Source: Magnetaquiglobus sp039908105 | Lineage (GTDB): Bacteria > Pseudomonadota > Magnetococcia > Magnetococcales > Magnetaquicoccaceae | Assembly (NCBI GenBank): GCA_039908105.1 | Contig: JAMOBI010000027.1 | Span: 7,566 to 71,565 of the forward strand | Reading direction: 5' to 3' | Length of the DNA stretch: 64,000 nucleotides | Program-made: the position numbers and the translations under genes | The notes under the pieces: model-generated | Seen by the model: the letters and a program-made list of their open reading frames with translations, nothing else | The model's database searches: none | What the model was told of the DNA's origin: nothing | Shown here: in pieces, positions 26,339-37,351 of the stretch | Layout: every line of letters begins with the position of its first letter | How positions within the stretch are numbered: position 1 is the stretch's first letter

Positions 26339-29300
26339 TCAAGAGGATGCGATCTCAAGCAGTGCGCGGATCTTGCGACACTCCTCCTCCAGGGCATCCA
26401 CCTGGACCAGGGAGAGGGTCCGGTTCTTCAACTCCACCTGACTGCGCAGCCGCATCGCCTGCCACTTCACCCGGTAAGCCCCGACCCGATCCGAGACCGA
26501 TTTGAACCATTCCACCTCGTCCTGAGCCTGATGGAAATCATCGGCATTGAGCGCTTTGCGCAACCGACGGGCCTGTTCCGGCACCCTCTCCAAAAAGCTG
26601 CGCCGCTGCCGTTCGATCTCCTGCGGATCCCCTTCCACCGCTTTCAACACCGATGCGATGCTGGTAGGGGCATCAGCCTTCTCAATCACCAGTGGTGCTG
26701 ATTTTTTGCGCAGCAGGGGTTCTAGGGCCTCGTGCAGCTCCTCCGAACGGTACGGCTTGCGCAAGAAGCCGCTCATCCCGGCATCCCGACAACGCTGCCG
26801 GTCGCTCTCCAAGGCATGGGCCGTACAGGCGATGATCGGAATCTGCACATTGGGGAACTGCTCCGGATCGGCGTTGCGGATTTTCAAGGTGGTCTCGTAG
26901 CCATCGAGTTGCGGCATTTGCAGATCCATCAACACCACATCGAACGGCTTGGCGGTAAGAATGGTCAACGCCTCGTTGCCGTTGCTGGCCAGCGCCACCT
27001 CGTGTCCGGCCTGCTCCAACAGGTTGAGCGCCACCTTCTGATTGTTCACCAGATCATCGACCACCAGGATGCGCAGCGTCGTTGGACGGCGTCCGCCGAC
27101 GCGACGCGGGGGTGCCGAGGCCGTGACCCGTCCTAGGGCGCGGTTGACCGCACGCAACAGCGGAAACCGCAAAACCGGTTCGGAAAACGGCACTGCATCG
27201 GAGAACTCTTCACCGAACAGCGTCTCCTCCACCCGCCGTGCAGGCGGTGCCGTGACCACCGGACGACTCTTCCACCCCTCGCGGCGGGTCAACTCCGGAA
27301 GCGATGCCTCGGCGCCGCGCAACAGGTGGTAATCGACGATCAACAGATCATACGGCTCGCCGGCCTCATGCGCCTGGCGCAACAGTGGCTGAAGCGCCGG
27401 CAGATCTGCCACCACCGTGGCCTGTGCACCTCCCTGGATCAGCAACTGGCCGAGAATCTCCCGTCCGGTCGAATTGTCGTAAGCGGCAACCACGCGCAGC
27501 CCCTCCATGGGAGCAGCAACGTTCTCCCGATTGCCGCGGGCCTCCATGACCGCCTCCTGACCCGCCGGGGCCCGCTTTCCGGTGGCAAAGCGGGCCGTGA
27601 AGTGAAAAACGCTCCCAGCGCCCAGGTTGCTCTCCACCCAGACTTCGCCGCCCATCATCTGGGTGATGCTGCGACAGATCGTCAGCCCCAACCCGGTGCC
27701 GCCGTATTTGCGCGTGGTCGAACCATCCACCTGGGTAAAGCGGTCGAAGATCGAATCCAGCCGATCCGCCGGGATGCCGATGCCACTATCGGCAATCGAA
27801 AATTGCAGCAGTACGCTCCCTTCGCTCTCGTCGGGCAGGCGCGCCACGCTTAAGGAGACCTCCCCTTTTTCGGTGAACTTGATGGCATTGCTGATTAAAT
27901 TGATGATCACCTGCGACAGACGCAGCGGATCGCCCACCAGGGTTTCCGGCAGCTCCGGATCGATGCGGCAATAAAAACCGATGCGCTTCTGATAGGCACG
28001 GATCGCCATGGTTTCGCAGGCCGCGCCGATGCGTCCATGCACGTCGAAGGGGATGTTCTCCAGTTTGAACTTGCCGGCCTCAATCTTGGAAAGGTCGAGA
28101 ATCGAGTTGATCAGATCGAGCAGGGTCTGCGAGGCGTTCTGGACGATCAACAGGTTGTCGCGCTGCACCTCGGTCAATTCGGTGCCAAGCACCAGATCGG
28201 TCATGCCGATGATGGCATTCATCGGACTGCGGATCTCATGACTCATGTTGGCCAGAAATTCGCTCTTGGCCCGATTGGAGCTCTCGGCTACCTGCAGGGT
28301 CTCTTCCAGGGATTTGAGCAGCTGCTTGCGGTCGGTGATGTCGTGCAAAAAGGCGGTGAAGATCGTCTCCCCTTCGAGCATATCCGAGGTCAACGCCATC
28401 TCCATGTCGATGATCTCGCCGTCCGCGCGCATGGCCGGGGCCTCGATGCGGCGGCGCAAAGTCCCACTGCCATCCGTCGAACCGGCCTGCTTCCAGCGCT
28501 CCATGCCCACCACATGTCCATTGCGCAGATTGGGCGGAATGATCAATTCGGCCACGGTCTTGCCGAGTGCGGCTTCAGTGGAATAGCCGAAGAGTTTCTC
28601 CGCCGCCGGATTGAAGCCGATCACTCTGCCATCGGCATCGGAGGTGATGATGGCATCGAGTGCCGAGTTCAGGATCGAGCCAAGCCGCTTTTCGCGACTC
28701 TTGAGCTGTTCGTGGGCCTCGACCAGACGGTGGGTCCGTTCGGCCACCAGGTTTTCAAAGTGGACGTTCTTTTCAATAATCTCGATGTTCTGCGACACGC
28801 GGCACAACAGCTCCTCGTCGCGGAACGGTTTGGTGAGAAAGTCGTTGGCCCCGGCCTTTAAAAACTGGGTGGCCATGTCGGTGCTGCCGTGCGAGGAGAG
28901 CCCGATGATGGCGGTACGATCGCGGGTGAAGCGGGGCCGGATGCGCTTGATCAGCTGAAAGCCGTTCATGCCCGGCATTTCGTAATCCACCAGGATCAGG
29001 CGCACATCGGTATGACTCTGGAGCAATTCGAGCGCAGCGGGTCCGTCGCCGGCCTCAAGCACCTGAAAGTTGCAACGATTCAAAAACTGCTGGACATGAT
29101 AGCGGGAGCTTTTGGAGTCATCGATCACCATGGCCTTGATGGCGGCATTCTTGCGCAGCCGGTCGATGAAGTAGAGCACGGCATCGATGCTGCTGGCGTT
29201 ATCCTTGATGAAATAGTCCAGCACCCGTTTGGAGACCACGCTGGCGCGCACGTCGTCCTTGATCTCGCCGGTGAAGACCACCGAGGGGATGTTGAGCGTT

Positions 29301-29566
29301 TGGATGTAATCGACGATTTCACCATTCGGGGCATCGGCCAGATAGAGTCCCAGAATCCCCAAGAAAAAATCGCTCCCCTCCTGGCGCACGATCTCCTTGG
29401 CCGCAGCCAACGAGGCGGCCCAGAAGACCTGGAAATGCAGTTCCGTTTCGATGCGTTGCCGAAGCAGGGCGGCAAAGCTTTTGGAACCTTCCACCAGCAG
29501 AATTTTTTCCACGAATTCTCCGGATTTATCACTTAGATAAGAGGCGTTCGCATGTTTTGCGAACAA
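26339..29566 (-). CDS. Hybrid sensor histidine kinase with several receiver domains
   Basis: This 1075-residue cytoplasmic protein has no membrane segment. Domains in order: a receiver-like domain lacking the usual Asp (about 20-125), a true receiver (143-260, Asp 194 in LILVDYEMPGM), PAS (295-415), HisKA with His 443 in NMSHEIRSPMNA, HATPase with SNAIKFTEKG and GGTGLGLTICR, a degenerate receiver, a second true receiver with VVLMDLQMPQLDGYE, and a C-terminal Hpt-like bundle. In that bundle the phosphorylated His position reads EVEWFKSVSDRVGA, so the His is lost. The final phosphorelay step must go to another protein. No partner regulator gene is adjacent. Confidence 0.9.
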   Translation of the reverse strand: MFAKHANASYLSDKSGEFVEKILLVEGSKSFAALLRQRIETELHFQVFWAASLAAAKEIVRQEGSDFFLGILGLYLADAPNGEIVDYIQTLNIPSVVFTGEIKDDVRASVVSKRVLDYFIKDNASSIDAVLYFIDRLRKNAAIKAMVIDDSKSSRYHVQQFLNRCNFQVLEAGDGPAALELLQSHTDVRLILVDYEMPGMNGFQLIKRIRPRFTRDRTAIIGLSSHGSTDMATQFLKAGANDFLTKPFRDEELLCRVSQNIEIIEKNVHFENLVAERTHRLVEAHEQLKSREKRLGSILNSALDAIITSDADGRVIGFNPAAEKLFGYSTEAALGKTVAELIIPPNLRNGHVVGMERWKQAGSTDGSGTLRRRIEAPAMRADGEIIDMEMALTSDMLEGETIFTAFLHDITDRKQLLKSLEETLQVAESSNRAKSEFLANMSHEIRSPMNAIIGMTDLVLGTELTEVQRDNLLIVQNASQTLLDLINSILDLSKIEAGKFKLENIPFDVHGRIGAACETMAIRAYQKRIGFYCRIDPELPETLVGDPLRLSQVIINLISNAIKFTEKGEVSLSVARLPDESEGSVLLQFSIADSGIGIPADRLDSIFDRFTQVDGSTTRKYGGTGLGLTICRSITQMMGGEVWVESNLGAGSVFHFTARFATGKRAPAGQEAVMEARGNRENVAAPMEGLRVVAAYDNSTGREILGQLLIQGGAQATVVADLPALQPLLRQAHEAGEPYDLLIVDYHLLRGAEASLPELTRREGWKSRPVVTAPPARRVEETLFGEEFSDAVPFSEPVLRFPLLRAVNRALGRVTASAPPRRVGGRRPTTLRILVVDDLVNNQKVALNLLEQAGHEVALASNGNEALTILTAKPFDVVLMDLQMPQLDGYETTLKIRNADPEQFPNVQIPIIACTAHALESDRQRCRDAGMSGFLRKPYRSEELHEALEPLLRKKSAPLVIEKADAPTSIASVLKAVEGDPQEIERQRRSFLERVPEQARRLRKALNADDFHQAQDEVEWFKSVSDRVGAYRVKWQAMRLRSQVELKNRTLSLVQVDALEEECRKIRALLEIASS

Positions 29567-29761
29567 GACCAGATGCAGAAATATACATCATTGGCGCACC
29601 ATTGTCGCGGCGCCAACCCTCTGTTATAGCAATTATTTTTTAAATGGTTGTCATTCTTTGCGCTGAATGCGCAATCAAGGAAAACAAGATGCTCGTTTTG
29701 CGGGGGGGGTGCAATGATGCGGATTCCACCACAACCGGGGGCCTGAAAGCGTCGAATCTTC

Positions 29762-30475
29762 TCAATGCCCCCCCAAATAGGCCCTTTTGACCTCGGGATC
29801 GGCCAACAACGCCGCGCCACTCCCTTCCAACAGAATCCGCCCGTTGACCAACACATACCCCCGATCTGCCAGGCGCAGCGCCTGGTTGGCGTTCTGTTCG
29901 ACCAAAAACAGTGTCGTCCCCTCGTCGACGATCTCCCTCAGCGCCTGAAAAATCCGTCGGATCATCAACGGCGCCAGACCCAGACTCGGCTCATCGAGCA
30001 GCAACAGGCGGGGTTTGCTCATCATCGCCCGTCCGATCGCCAACATTTGCTGCTCGCCACCCGAGAGCGTCCCGGCGCGCTGTTCGCTCCGTTCACGCAA
30101 GATCGGGAACAGCCCGTAGATCCGCTCCAATATCGCAGCGTCGATCTCGGGCGAGAGCGCGCCCATCACCAGATTCTCCAACACCGTCATGCCTGGAAAG
30201 ATCCGTCGTCCCTCCGGGACTTGTGCCAATCCCATCCGGGCGATTTGATGGGTCGGCAATCCGGTGATCTCCTCGCCGGAAAAGCGGATCCGTCCGCGCA
30301 CTGCGCGCGGCAGTCCGAAAATCGACATCAACAGGGTTGATTTGCCTGCGCCATTGGCTCCGATCAGGGTGACGATCTCCCCCTGGGCCACTTGCAATGT
30401 GAGATCCCGCAATACCAGGGTCTGCCCGTGGGCCACATCGACGCCCGACAACTCCAGAATCGGTTCGTACTCCAT
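29762..30475 (-). CDS. livF: Branched-chain amino acid ABC transporter ATPase LivF
   Basis: The 237-residue protein has Walker A GANGAGKST, Q-loop region LAQVPEGRRIFPGMTVLENL, signature LSGGEQQMLAIGRAMMS, Walker B RLLLLDEPSLGL and switch His replaced by the LivF-typical LVEQNA. Together with LivG it powers uptake through LivH/LivM. Repeat B separates it from livG, so it may be expressed less tightly with the rest of the operon. Confidence 0.95.
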   Translation of the reverse strand: MEYEPILELSGVDVAHGQTLVLRDLTLQVAQGEIVTLIGANGAGKSTLLMSIFGLPRAVRGRIRFSGEEITGLPTHQIARMGLAQVPEGRRIFPGMTVLENLVMGALSPEIDAAILERIYGLFPILRERSEQRAGTLSGGEQQMLAIGRAMMSKPRLLLLDEPSLGLAPLMIRRIFQALREIVDEGTTLFLVEQNANQALRLADRGYVLVNGRILLEGSGAALLADPEVKRAYLGGH

Positions 30476-30511
30476 GAATCCTCGCGTGGGTAAAGTCTGG
30501 ATTCCAAACGA

Positions 30512-30958
30512 TTACGGGGGTCCGGGGGCGATTATCGCCCCCGGCAGGGGTTTGGGGACGGAGTCCCCAAGGTTTTGATTTTTCTTTTGATTTTAGCGCG
30601 CTTTTTTCAAGAAGCATTTTTCGCGGTTTTTGCGAAAAATGCGCCGCGCGCCGTCTTGCTCTCCGGAGCTGTTTTGCGCCTTTTGCAAAACAGCTCCGGA
30701 GAGCCTGGCCAGAACCAGCCGCAGCAGGCAACTCTTTTATGACTTCATTGACGTGGACAAGTACCCCAGTGCAGTGAGCAAATTCGCCCGAGTCGTTGCC
30801 AAAAGGCGGCAACGACTCGGGCACAGATGCGGCGCGCGGCGCATTTTTTTGCAAAAACCGCGAAAAAATGCTTCTTTTGAAAAGCGCGCTAAAAGACAAA
30901 ATCAAAACCCTGGGAGAGGAATCTCCCAGACCCTCTCTTTTTTTTCACCAATTAAAGC
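30512..30958. repeat. Structured dispersed repeat, locus B (two copies tail to tail)
   Basis: B1 (+) starts with an alternative module (GGGGGTCCGGGGGCGATTAT and a CTTGGGGACTCC-type hairpin at 30512-30575). It then has the conserved GCATTTTTCGC hairpin and a distal hairpin CTCTCCGGAGCTGTTTTGC (30659-30677)/GCAAAACAGCTCCGGAGAG (30685-30703). B2 (-) has a different distal hairpin, CCCGAGTCGTTGCC (30787-30800)/GGCAACGACTCGGG (30808-30821), then the normal CCTGGGAGAGGAATCTCCCA end. The two distal arms differ in sequence, but each is perfectly paired. Confidence 0.9.
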
Positions 30959-30974
30959 AACATCTGCCAAGCTG

Positions 30975-31786
30975 TCAAATCAGCTTGATTGCTCCTCCCC
31001 CCTCCGGCACCCCCAAATAGGCCTCCAACACCGCCGGATCATCCCTTACCACCTCAGGCCTCCCGGCCACCAACACCTGACCGTGATCCAACACCACGAC
31101 GTGATCGGAAATCTCCATCACCAACCGCATGTCATGCTCGATCAGACAAACCGTCACCCCATGCCCGCGCCGCAAGGCCAAAATCCACTCCGCAAGCTCA
31201 CCCGTCTCACTCGGATTGAGTCCGGCTGCCGGCTCGTCCAGACACAACAGACTCGGATCCACACACATCGCCCGAGCGATCTCCAACCGCCGCTGCCGGC
31301 CATAGGGCAGAGAACCGGCCAAACGATTGCCATCCTCAGCCAAACGAAAGAAATCCAACCACTGCCAGGCCCGCTCGATCGCCTCGGCCTCGGCCTGCCG
31401 ATAAGCCGGTATGCCCATCAAGCCGGCCAGCAGGTTGTTGTTCACCCGCGCACGCTGGCGGCCAACGCTGCACCACCTAATATTTTGTAATAAAATCGTC
31501 GCCCAAATGCCACTGGTGACATAAAATCCCGCCCGCGAAACGGTCCGCCCAACAGCTCGTGCAACGCCACCACCCGGCCATCCGCGCTGGTAAACCGCAT
31601 CTCCCCCTCGCTGGGACGATAAAAGCCGGTCAAACAGTTGAACACCGTGGTCTTGCCCGCACCGTTCGGTCCGATCAACGCGGTGACACTTCCCGGCGCC
31701 ACCTCGAACCCCACCCGATTCAACGCCACCACGCCACCAAAGCGCATGGTCAGATTGCGTACTTTCAAAAGCGGGGTGGTGATCAT
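30975..31786 (-). pseudogene. livG: LivG ATPase, frame-broken with Q-loop missing
   Basis: The first frame (31786 to 31442) starts MITTPLLKVRNLTMRFGG and has Walker A GPNGAGKTT, then RDFMSPVAFGRRFYYKILGG, and stops. The second frame starts at GTG 31445, overlaps by 4 bp, and has LPYGRQRRLEIARAM, Walker B LLCLDEPAAGLNPSE and switch His EHDMRLVMEISDHV. The stretch that normally holds VARTFQNxRLF and the following helix cannot be found in either frame, though LQNIR followed by QRARVNNNLL can be read in the second frame. A deletion of about 24 residues that also shifts the frame explains this. The other liv genes look intact. Confidence 0.75.
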
Positions 31787-33065
31787 GTTCCCACCCCGGA
31801 GCGGTGAAACAGGGCCCGCCGGATACCCATCAGGCCACGCGGTCGCCAGATCATCATGAAGACCATCGCCATGCCGAAAACCAGCCCCCGATACTCGGCG
31901 AAATCGCGCAGCGCCTCGGGCAGTACCGTGAGAATCACCGCAGCCACGATCACCCCGCCGGTCGAGCCCATGCCGCCGAGGATCACAATGGCCAAAATGT
32001 GCGCCGACTCCATGAAGGAAAACGAGGTGGGATTGACAAACCCCTGCGAAGCGGCGAAAAAGACCCCGCCCAAACCGCCGGTCATGGCGCCCAGACCAAA
32101 CGCCGACAGCTTGACGCTCACCGGCTGGATCCCCAACGAACGGCAGGCGATCTCATCCTCGCGCAACGCCTCCCAGTTGCGGCCCAACGGCATGCGTCGC
32201 AACCGCCGCACCACGAAGACCATCGCGGACACGACCACCAACAAAAGCAGATAGAAAAAGATATCGCGGGTTTCGCTCGAATAGGGGAGCGAGAAGAATT
32301 CATGAAAGGTGGTGTGACCCGGCTGCTGGGCGCGGCGACCAAATTCCAGGCCGAACAGCGACGGGAACGGCGCCCGCACCCCGTTGGGACCACCGGTGAA
32401 CGCCATCCAGTTGTTGAGCACCAGCCGGACGATCTCGCCGAATCCCAACGTGACGATCGCCAGATAATCGCCGTGCATGCGCAGCACCGGAAATCCGAGC
32501 AGTATGCCGCACAGGCCGGCAAAGAGCGCACCCGCAGGCAACGCCAGCCAGAAGCTCAATCCCAGATACTTGAATCCCAACGCATAACCATAAGCACCCA
32601 CGGCGTAGAAGGCGACAAAGCCCAGATCGAGCAGCCCGGCCAAACCCACGACGATGTTCAAACCGAGGGCCAGCAGCACATAAATCAGCGCCAGGATCGC
32701 CACGTTGAGCCAGTACTTGCCGATAAACCAGGGCAGGATCAGCGAGATCGTCAAAGCCAGAACGATGATCCATGCGCGGTGGCGATCGATCCAGCCGAGT
32801 CGTTCGGAAGCAATGGATTTTGCAGGCCGACGCGCCTGGTGGAACTCCAGCAGCCAGCTGATCAACAGACGCCCGACCATCACCAAGCCTGCCAACAAAA
32901 GCGGGCGCTGCCAATGGCCCTCGAAGGTGTAGCCGGTGAGGGTGATACCGGTCAGGGGGGCAAAAAGCAACAGGGCGACCAGGCCGGTCAACAACGCATC
33001 GCGCAGCCGCTCGCTCCAAATCACTCGGTCAAGAAGTTCCGGCTCCACCCCTTGCAGGCCCGCCA

Positions 33066-33066
<1 letters not shown>
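31783..33066 (-). CDS. livM: Branched-chain amino acid ABC permease LivM
   Basis: ATG 33066 (MAGLQGVEPELLDRVIWSER) overlaps the livH stop as ATGA and gives 427 residues. The frame is open farther upstream but there runs antisense-like through livH. About ten hydrophobic helices are seen, with the LivM hallmarks GLNIVVGLAGLLDLGFVAFY, GAYGYAL, FPVLRMHGDYLAIVTLGFGE and the EAA-like loop LREDEIACRSLGIQPVSVKL. It forms the membrane channel with LivH. Confidence 0.93.
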
Positions 33067-33989
<923 letters not shown>

Positions 33990-33997
33990 GGCAATCG

Positions 33998-35128
33998 CTA
34001 TTGAACCTCCTCGTATTTGCCGTCCGGGGTCCAGCGATAGATCACGTAGTCCGAGACCTTGAGATCCCCCTTGGCATTCCAGGCCTTGGTGCCCATGACG
34101 GTCTCCACCGGATGGGATTTGAGCCATTCGGCCAGCTTGGCACCTTCCAGCGATTTTGTGGCACTCATCGCGCTGGCGATCGACTGCAACGTGGCGTAGG
34201 AGTAGAGCGTATACCCTTCCGGTTCATATCCCGCCTTGCGGAAGGTTCCTACCAGCTCTTTGCCAGCCGGAATCTTGCGCGGATCGGCTCCGAAGGTCAT
34301 GTAGACCCCTTCGACGAATTTTGGACCGCCCGCCGAGGTGACGAAGGTTTCGGACATGATGCCATCCCCGGAGACCAGGGGGATCGTCAGACCCTGCTCG
34401 CGCATCTGCCGGACCAGCGGTCCGGCCTCGCTGTGCAGGCCGCCGAAGTAAACCGCATCGGCCTTGACCGAACGGAGCTTGGTGACCAGGGCATTGAAAT
34501 CCTTCTCCCCGCGCGTCAGTCCCTCGTACAAAACCTCCTTTAGGCCCAGCTTGGCCAGATGGGCCTTCATCGCATCGGCCAGACCCTGACCGTAGGTGTC
34601 CTTGTCGTGGAGTACGGCGATCGATTTGGCCTTGAGCTGCTTGACCAGATACTCGGCGCCGACCACCCCTTGTTGATCATCGCGTCCGCAGGTGCGGAAC
34701 ACCGTGGGCAGCCCCCGTTCCGTCACCATGGGGTTGGTCGAGGCCGGGGTCATGGAGAGAATCCCCGCCTCGGCATACACCTCGAAGGCCGGAATGGTGG
34801 AGGAGGAGCAGAAGTGGCCCACCACCGCAGCGACATGCTCGAAATCGACCAGCCGGTTGGCCACGGCCACCGCCTGTTTGGGTTCGCAGGAGTCATCCCC
34901 CTTCACCAGCTCGATCATCTCGCCGTGGATGCCGCCTTTGGCATTGATATCCTTGGCCGCCTGTTCGGCGCCGCGCCAGAACTGTTCGCCAAAGGCCGCC
35001 TGCGGACCGGACAACGGTCCTGCGACACCGATCTTGATGCTCCCGGCCTCGACCGGGGTACTGCCGAGTGTGAGAAGCAGTGTTGCGACCCAAGCCGGAA
35101 CTCTCCAATGCGTGCCCAGCATCTGCAA
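33998..35128 (-). CDS. livK: Branched-chain amino acid-binding protein LivK-like
   Basis: The 376-residue protein begins with a signal peptide (WVATLLLTLGSTPVEA, cleavage likely before GSIKIG). It then has the type I periplasmic fold: IKIGVAGPLSGPQAAFGEQF, VGHFCSSSTIPAFEVYAEAG, SMTPASTNPMVTERG and FRTCGRDDQQG. It delivers branched-chain amino acids or similar ligands to LivHM. It is first in the operon; the intergenic stretch upstream is filled by repeat C. Confidence 0.93.
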   Translation of the reverse strand: MQMLGTHWRVPAWVATLLLTLGSTPVEAGSIKIGVAGPLSGPQAAFGEQFWRGAEQAAKDINAKGGIHGEMIELVKGDDSCEPKQAVAVANRLVDFEHVAAVVGHFCSSSTIPAFEVYAEAGILSMTPASTNPMVTERGLPTVFRTCGRDDQQGVVGAEYLVKQLKAKSIAVLHDKDTYGQGLADAMKAHLAKLGLKEVLYEGLTRGEKDFNALVTKLRSVKADAVYFGGLHSEAGPLVRQMREQGLTIPLVSGDGIMSETFVTSAGGPKFVEGVYMTFGADPRKIPAGKELVGTFRKAGYEPEGYTLYSYATLQSIASAMSATKSLEGAKLAEWLKSHPVETVMGTKAWNAKGDLKVSDYVIYRWTPDGKYEEVQ

Positions 35129-35147
35129 TCTCCCTTGTCACCTCTGT

Positions 35148-35568
35148 TGCGGGGGTCCGGGGACGCTTACCGCCCCCGGCGGAGGTCTGGAGGCGGAGCC
35201 TCCAGGGTTTTGCTTTGTTCTTTTTGACTTTAAAGCGCACCTGTTCTGGGATGCGTCGTTTTCTGCAAGGCCGCGTGCAAGATGCGAGCATCGTTTCCAA
35301 ACTTGCATGATGGGGGGAGAGCCCCCTCACCCCTGACCATGGAACTCCAAAAGCACGAGTTCCACGGTAAAAAACGGAAACGATGCTCGCAAAGGCGGCG
35401 CGCAGCGCATTTTTCGCAAAAGACGCGAAAATTGCTTCGTTTGAAGAGTGCGCTAAAGTCAAAAACAAAACCCTGGGAGAGGAATCTCCCAGACCCGCTC
35501 TTTTTTTTCACCAGTAAAAACAACACATTCCAAGCTGAGTGCGGTTTGGGGCTGGGTGCAGTTTAAGT
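35148..35568. repeat. Structured dispersed repeat, locus C (composite)
   Basis: An alternative start module (35151-35215) is followed by a minus-oriented copy from about 35236 to 35547. Its distal arms are GCGAGCATCGTTTCC (35284-35298) and GGAAACGATGCTCGC (35376-35390). The loop between them is 77 bases instead of seven and holds another hairpin with GGAACTC/GAGTTCC. The outer end GAGTGCGGTTT is followed by a second partial end, GGGTGCAGTTT. Confidence 0.88.
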
Positions 35569-35609
35569 TTTAGCGCCCTGAAACACAATAGACCCATCCA
35601 TCCACCTCC

Positions 35610-36122
35610 TCACGCCTCACCCTCGGTATCCACCAACGCTGCGGCAATCGCCTCCTCCGGCGTCTTGCCACCCCATACCACCCATTGCATGGCCGGATGA
35701 AACCGATCGGTCTCATCCTCGATGGCGGCAATCACATCCTCCAGCTGCTCCGGATGCAACTCCGCACCACGCATCGGCAATACCACCCGAAACACCGGCG
35801 TGCGCTCCTCGCTCCAGATCTCGAAGTGACCCAACCAGACCCGCTCGTTCATCAACGTGATGGTCTGGGCAGCCACAGAGAGGAAACGATCCGGAATTTT
35901 CAAATTCATGTAGGCATTGAACTGCAGATAACCGGTCTCCTCGTGAAAGGCGACCCATAAACGCTGATTGCCCCACTGGCCGGGCATCTCGGCCCAAAGC
36001 TCGTACTCGTTGGTACGCTCTGCATTCCAATCCTGATTGATGGTGAACTCCTCCACCACCCCCATCGGATTGTCCAGTTCGATTTCCTCAACAACGGGAA
36101 GCTGATCGTGAGATCGACCCAT
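35610..36122 (-). CDS. YbjN-like protein
   Basis: The 170-residue protein has features of the YbjN/T3SS-chaperone-like fold: WAEMPGQWGNQRLWVAFHEE, LQFNAYMNLKIPD, LMNERVWLGHFEIWSEERTP, and VVLPMRGAELHPEQLEDVIA. No signal peptide or membrane helix is present. Proteins of this type are small cytosolic sensors or chaperone-like regulators in many proteobacteria. Its end lies near repeat C. Confidence 0.75.
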   Translation of the reverse strand: MGRSHDQLPVVEEIELDNPMGVVEEFTINQDWNAERTNEYELWAEMPGQWGNQRLWVAFHEETGYLQFNAYMNLKIPDRFLSVAAQTITLMNERVWLGHFEIWSEERTPVFRVVLPMRGAELHPEQLEDVIAAIEDETDRFHPAMQWVVWGGKTPEEAIAAALVDTEGEA

Positions 36123-36296
36123 AAAGCCCTCATCCTTACATGTAAAGAAACACCTTGATGCCCGGTCAACTCGTTATCGTGACTCGGGATGCACCACCCA
36201 ATCATTCTAGCACATCCGCCCCGAAAATCGACCCTTAAAAAATGCCGAACCGCTGCGCATGATCTTTTCCGACCCGCCTGCCCATACTTCGCGGCC

Positions 36297-37325
36297 ATGA
36301 ACACGTCATCCGTCACTCTACCGGTTTTCAAGTCAGGTCGTCACGCAGACATGAGCGGCACGACCCTGGTCATCACCGATGCCGACCTCGCGCAAACGGT
36401 CGCTGCCTATGATCCGGATCGCTGGAAAGCGCCGCTGGTCATCGGACATCCGCGCCACGACACCCCGGCCTGGGGCTGGGTCGCCGGACTCGCATTGGAA
36501 AACGGCACCCTCATGGCCTCGCTGATCGAACTGGATCCCACGGTGATCGAGCTGGTCACTAAAGGACGCTATCGCAACGTCTCGGTCAGCTTCTACACCC
36601 CGAACGGACCTGGCAATCCCCGACCTGGCGTCTACTACCCACGCCACATCGGCTTGTTGGGGGCACAACCCCCGGCGGTCAAGGGATTGCCCCAGGTCGC
36701 GTTTCAGGAGCCTGCCGAGTTCGCCCATTGGGTCGTGGGCGAAGCGCTCGAACCACCCCGGGCGGCCATCGATCCAACGCCGCCGCAACCACTTATGGAG
36801 TCACACATGCACATCGAAGAGGAAGCCGAGAAACTTCTCCAGGCACGCCTGGAACAGCTCACCCGTCAGGAGCAGGAACTGGCGACGCGCGAGGCGCGCT
36901 TTGCCGAGCAACTGGACGGGATCCATCAACGCGAAGAGGTGCTGCGTCAGGCCGAGGAGGAGCAAAAACAGCTGCGCGCCGCCGAGTTCGTCGATGCTTT
37001 GGTGGCCGATGGCCGCGTCCTGCCGCGCTTCCGCGACGGTCTGGTGGCCTTTCTGGTCTTCCTCTCCGACGCCGGCATGGTCGAATTCGCCGAGAATCAA
37101 GACCGTCGCGCCTTTCTGGAAGGGTTCCTCAAGGAACTGCCCCGCCAGGTCGACTACGCCGAACACACCCCGGCAGGCAAGGAGGCACATGCCGCCATCC
37201 GCTTCACGGTGCCAACGGGCTTTAGCGCCGATCCGCAGGGGCTGGAGAACCATGCGCGCATCCTCGCCTATGCCAACACCCATCGTACCGACTACCTCAC
37301 CGCCGCCCTGGCCGTGAGCGCCTGA
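36297..37325 (+). CDS. Phage (Mu I-like) capsid protease/scaffold
   Basis: ATG 36297 gives 342 residues. The N-terminal 170 residues (APLVIGHPRHDTPAWGWVAG, RYRNVSVSFY, YYPRHIGLLGAQPPAVKGLP) match Mu-like head maturation proteases. A charged coiled coil follows (about 176-230, EEAEKLLQARLEQLTRQEQE and more), typical of an attached scaffold. An internal ATG near 36808 could make a separate scaffold, as in phage Mu. The C-terminal 110 residues are of unknown role. Confidence 0.8.
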   Translation: MNTSSVTLPVFKSGRHADMSGTTLVITDADLAQTVAAYDPDRWKAPLVIGHPRHDTPAWGWVAGLALENGTLMASLIELDPTVIELVTKGRYRNVSVSFYTPNGPGNPRPGVYYPRHIGLLGAQPPAVKGLPQVAFQEPAEFAHWVVGEALEPPRAAIDPTPPQPLMESHMHIEEEAEKLLQARLEQLTRQEQELATREARFAEQLDGIHQREEVLRQAEEEQKQLRAAEFVDALVADGRVLPRFRDGLVAFLVFLSDAGMVEFAENQDRRAFLEGFLKELPRQVDYAEHTPAGKEAHAAIRFTVPTGFSADPQGLENHARILAYANTHRTDYLTAALAVSA

Positions 37326-37351
37326 GTCATAACCTTCAAGGAGAGCCTCTC

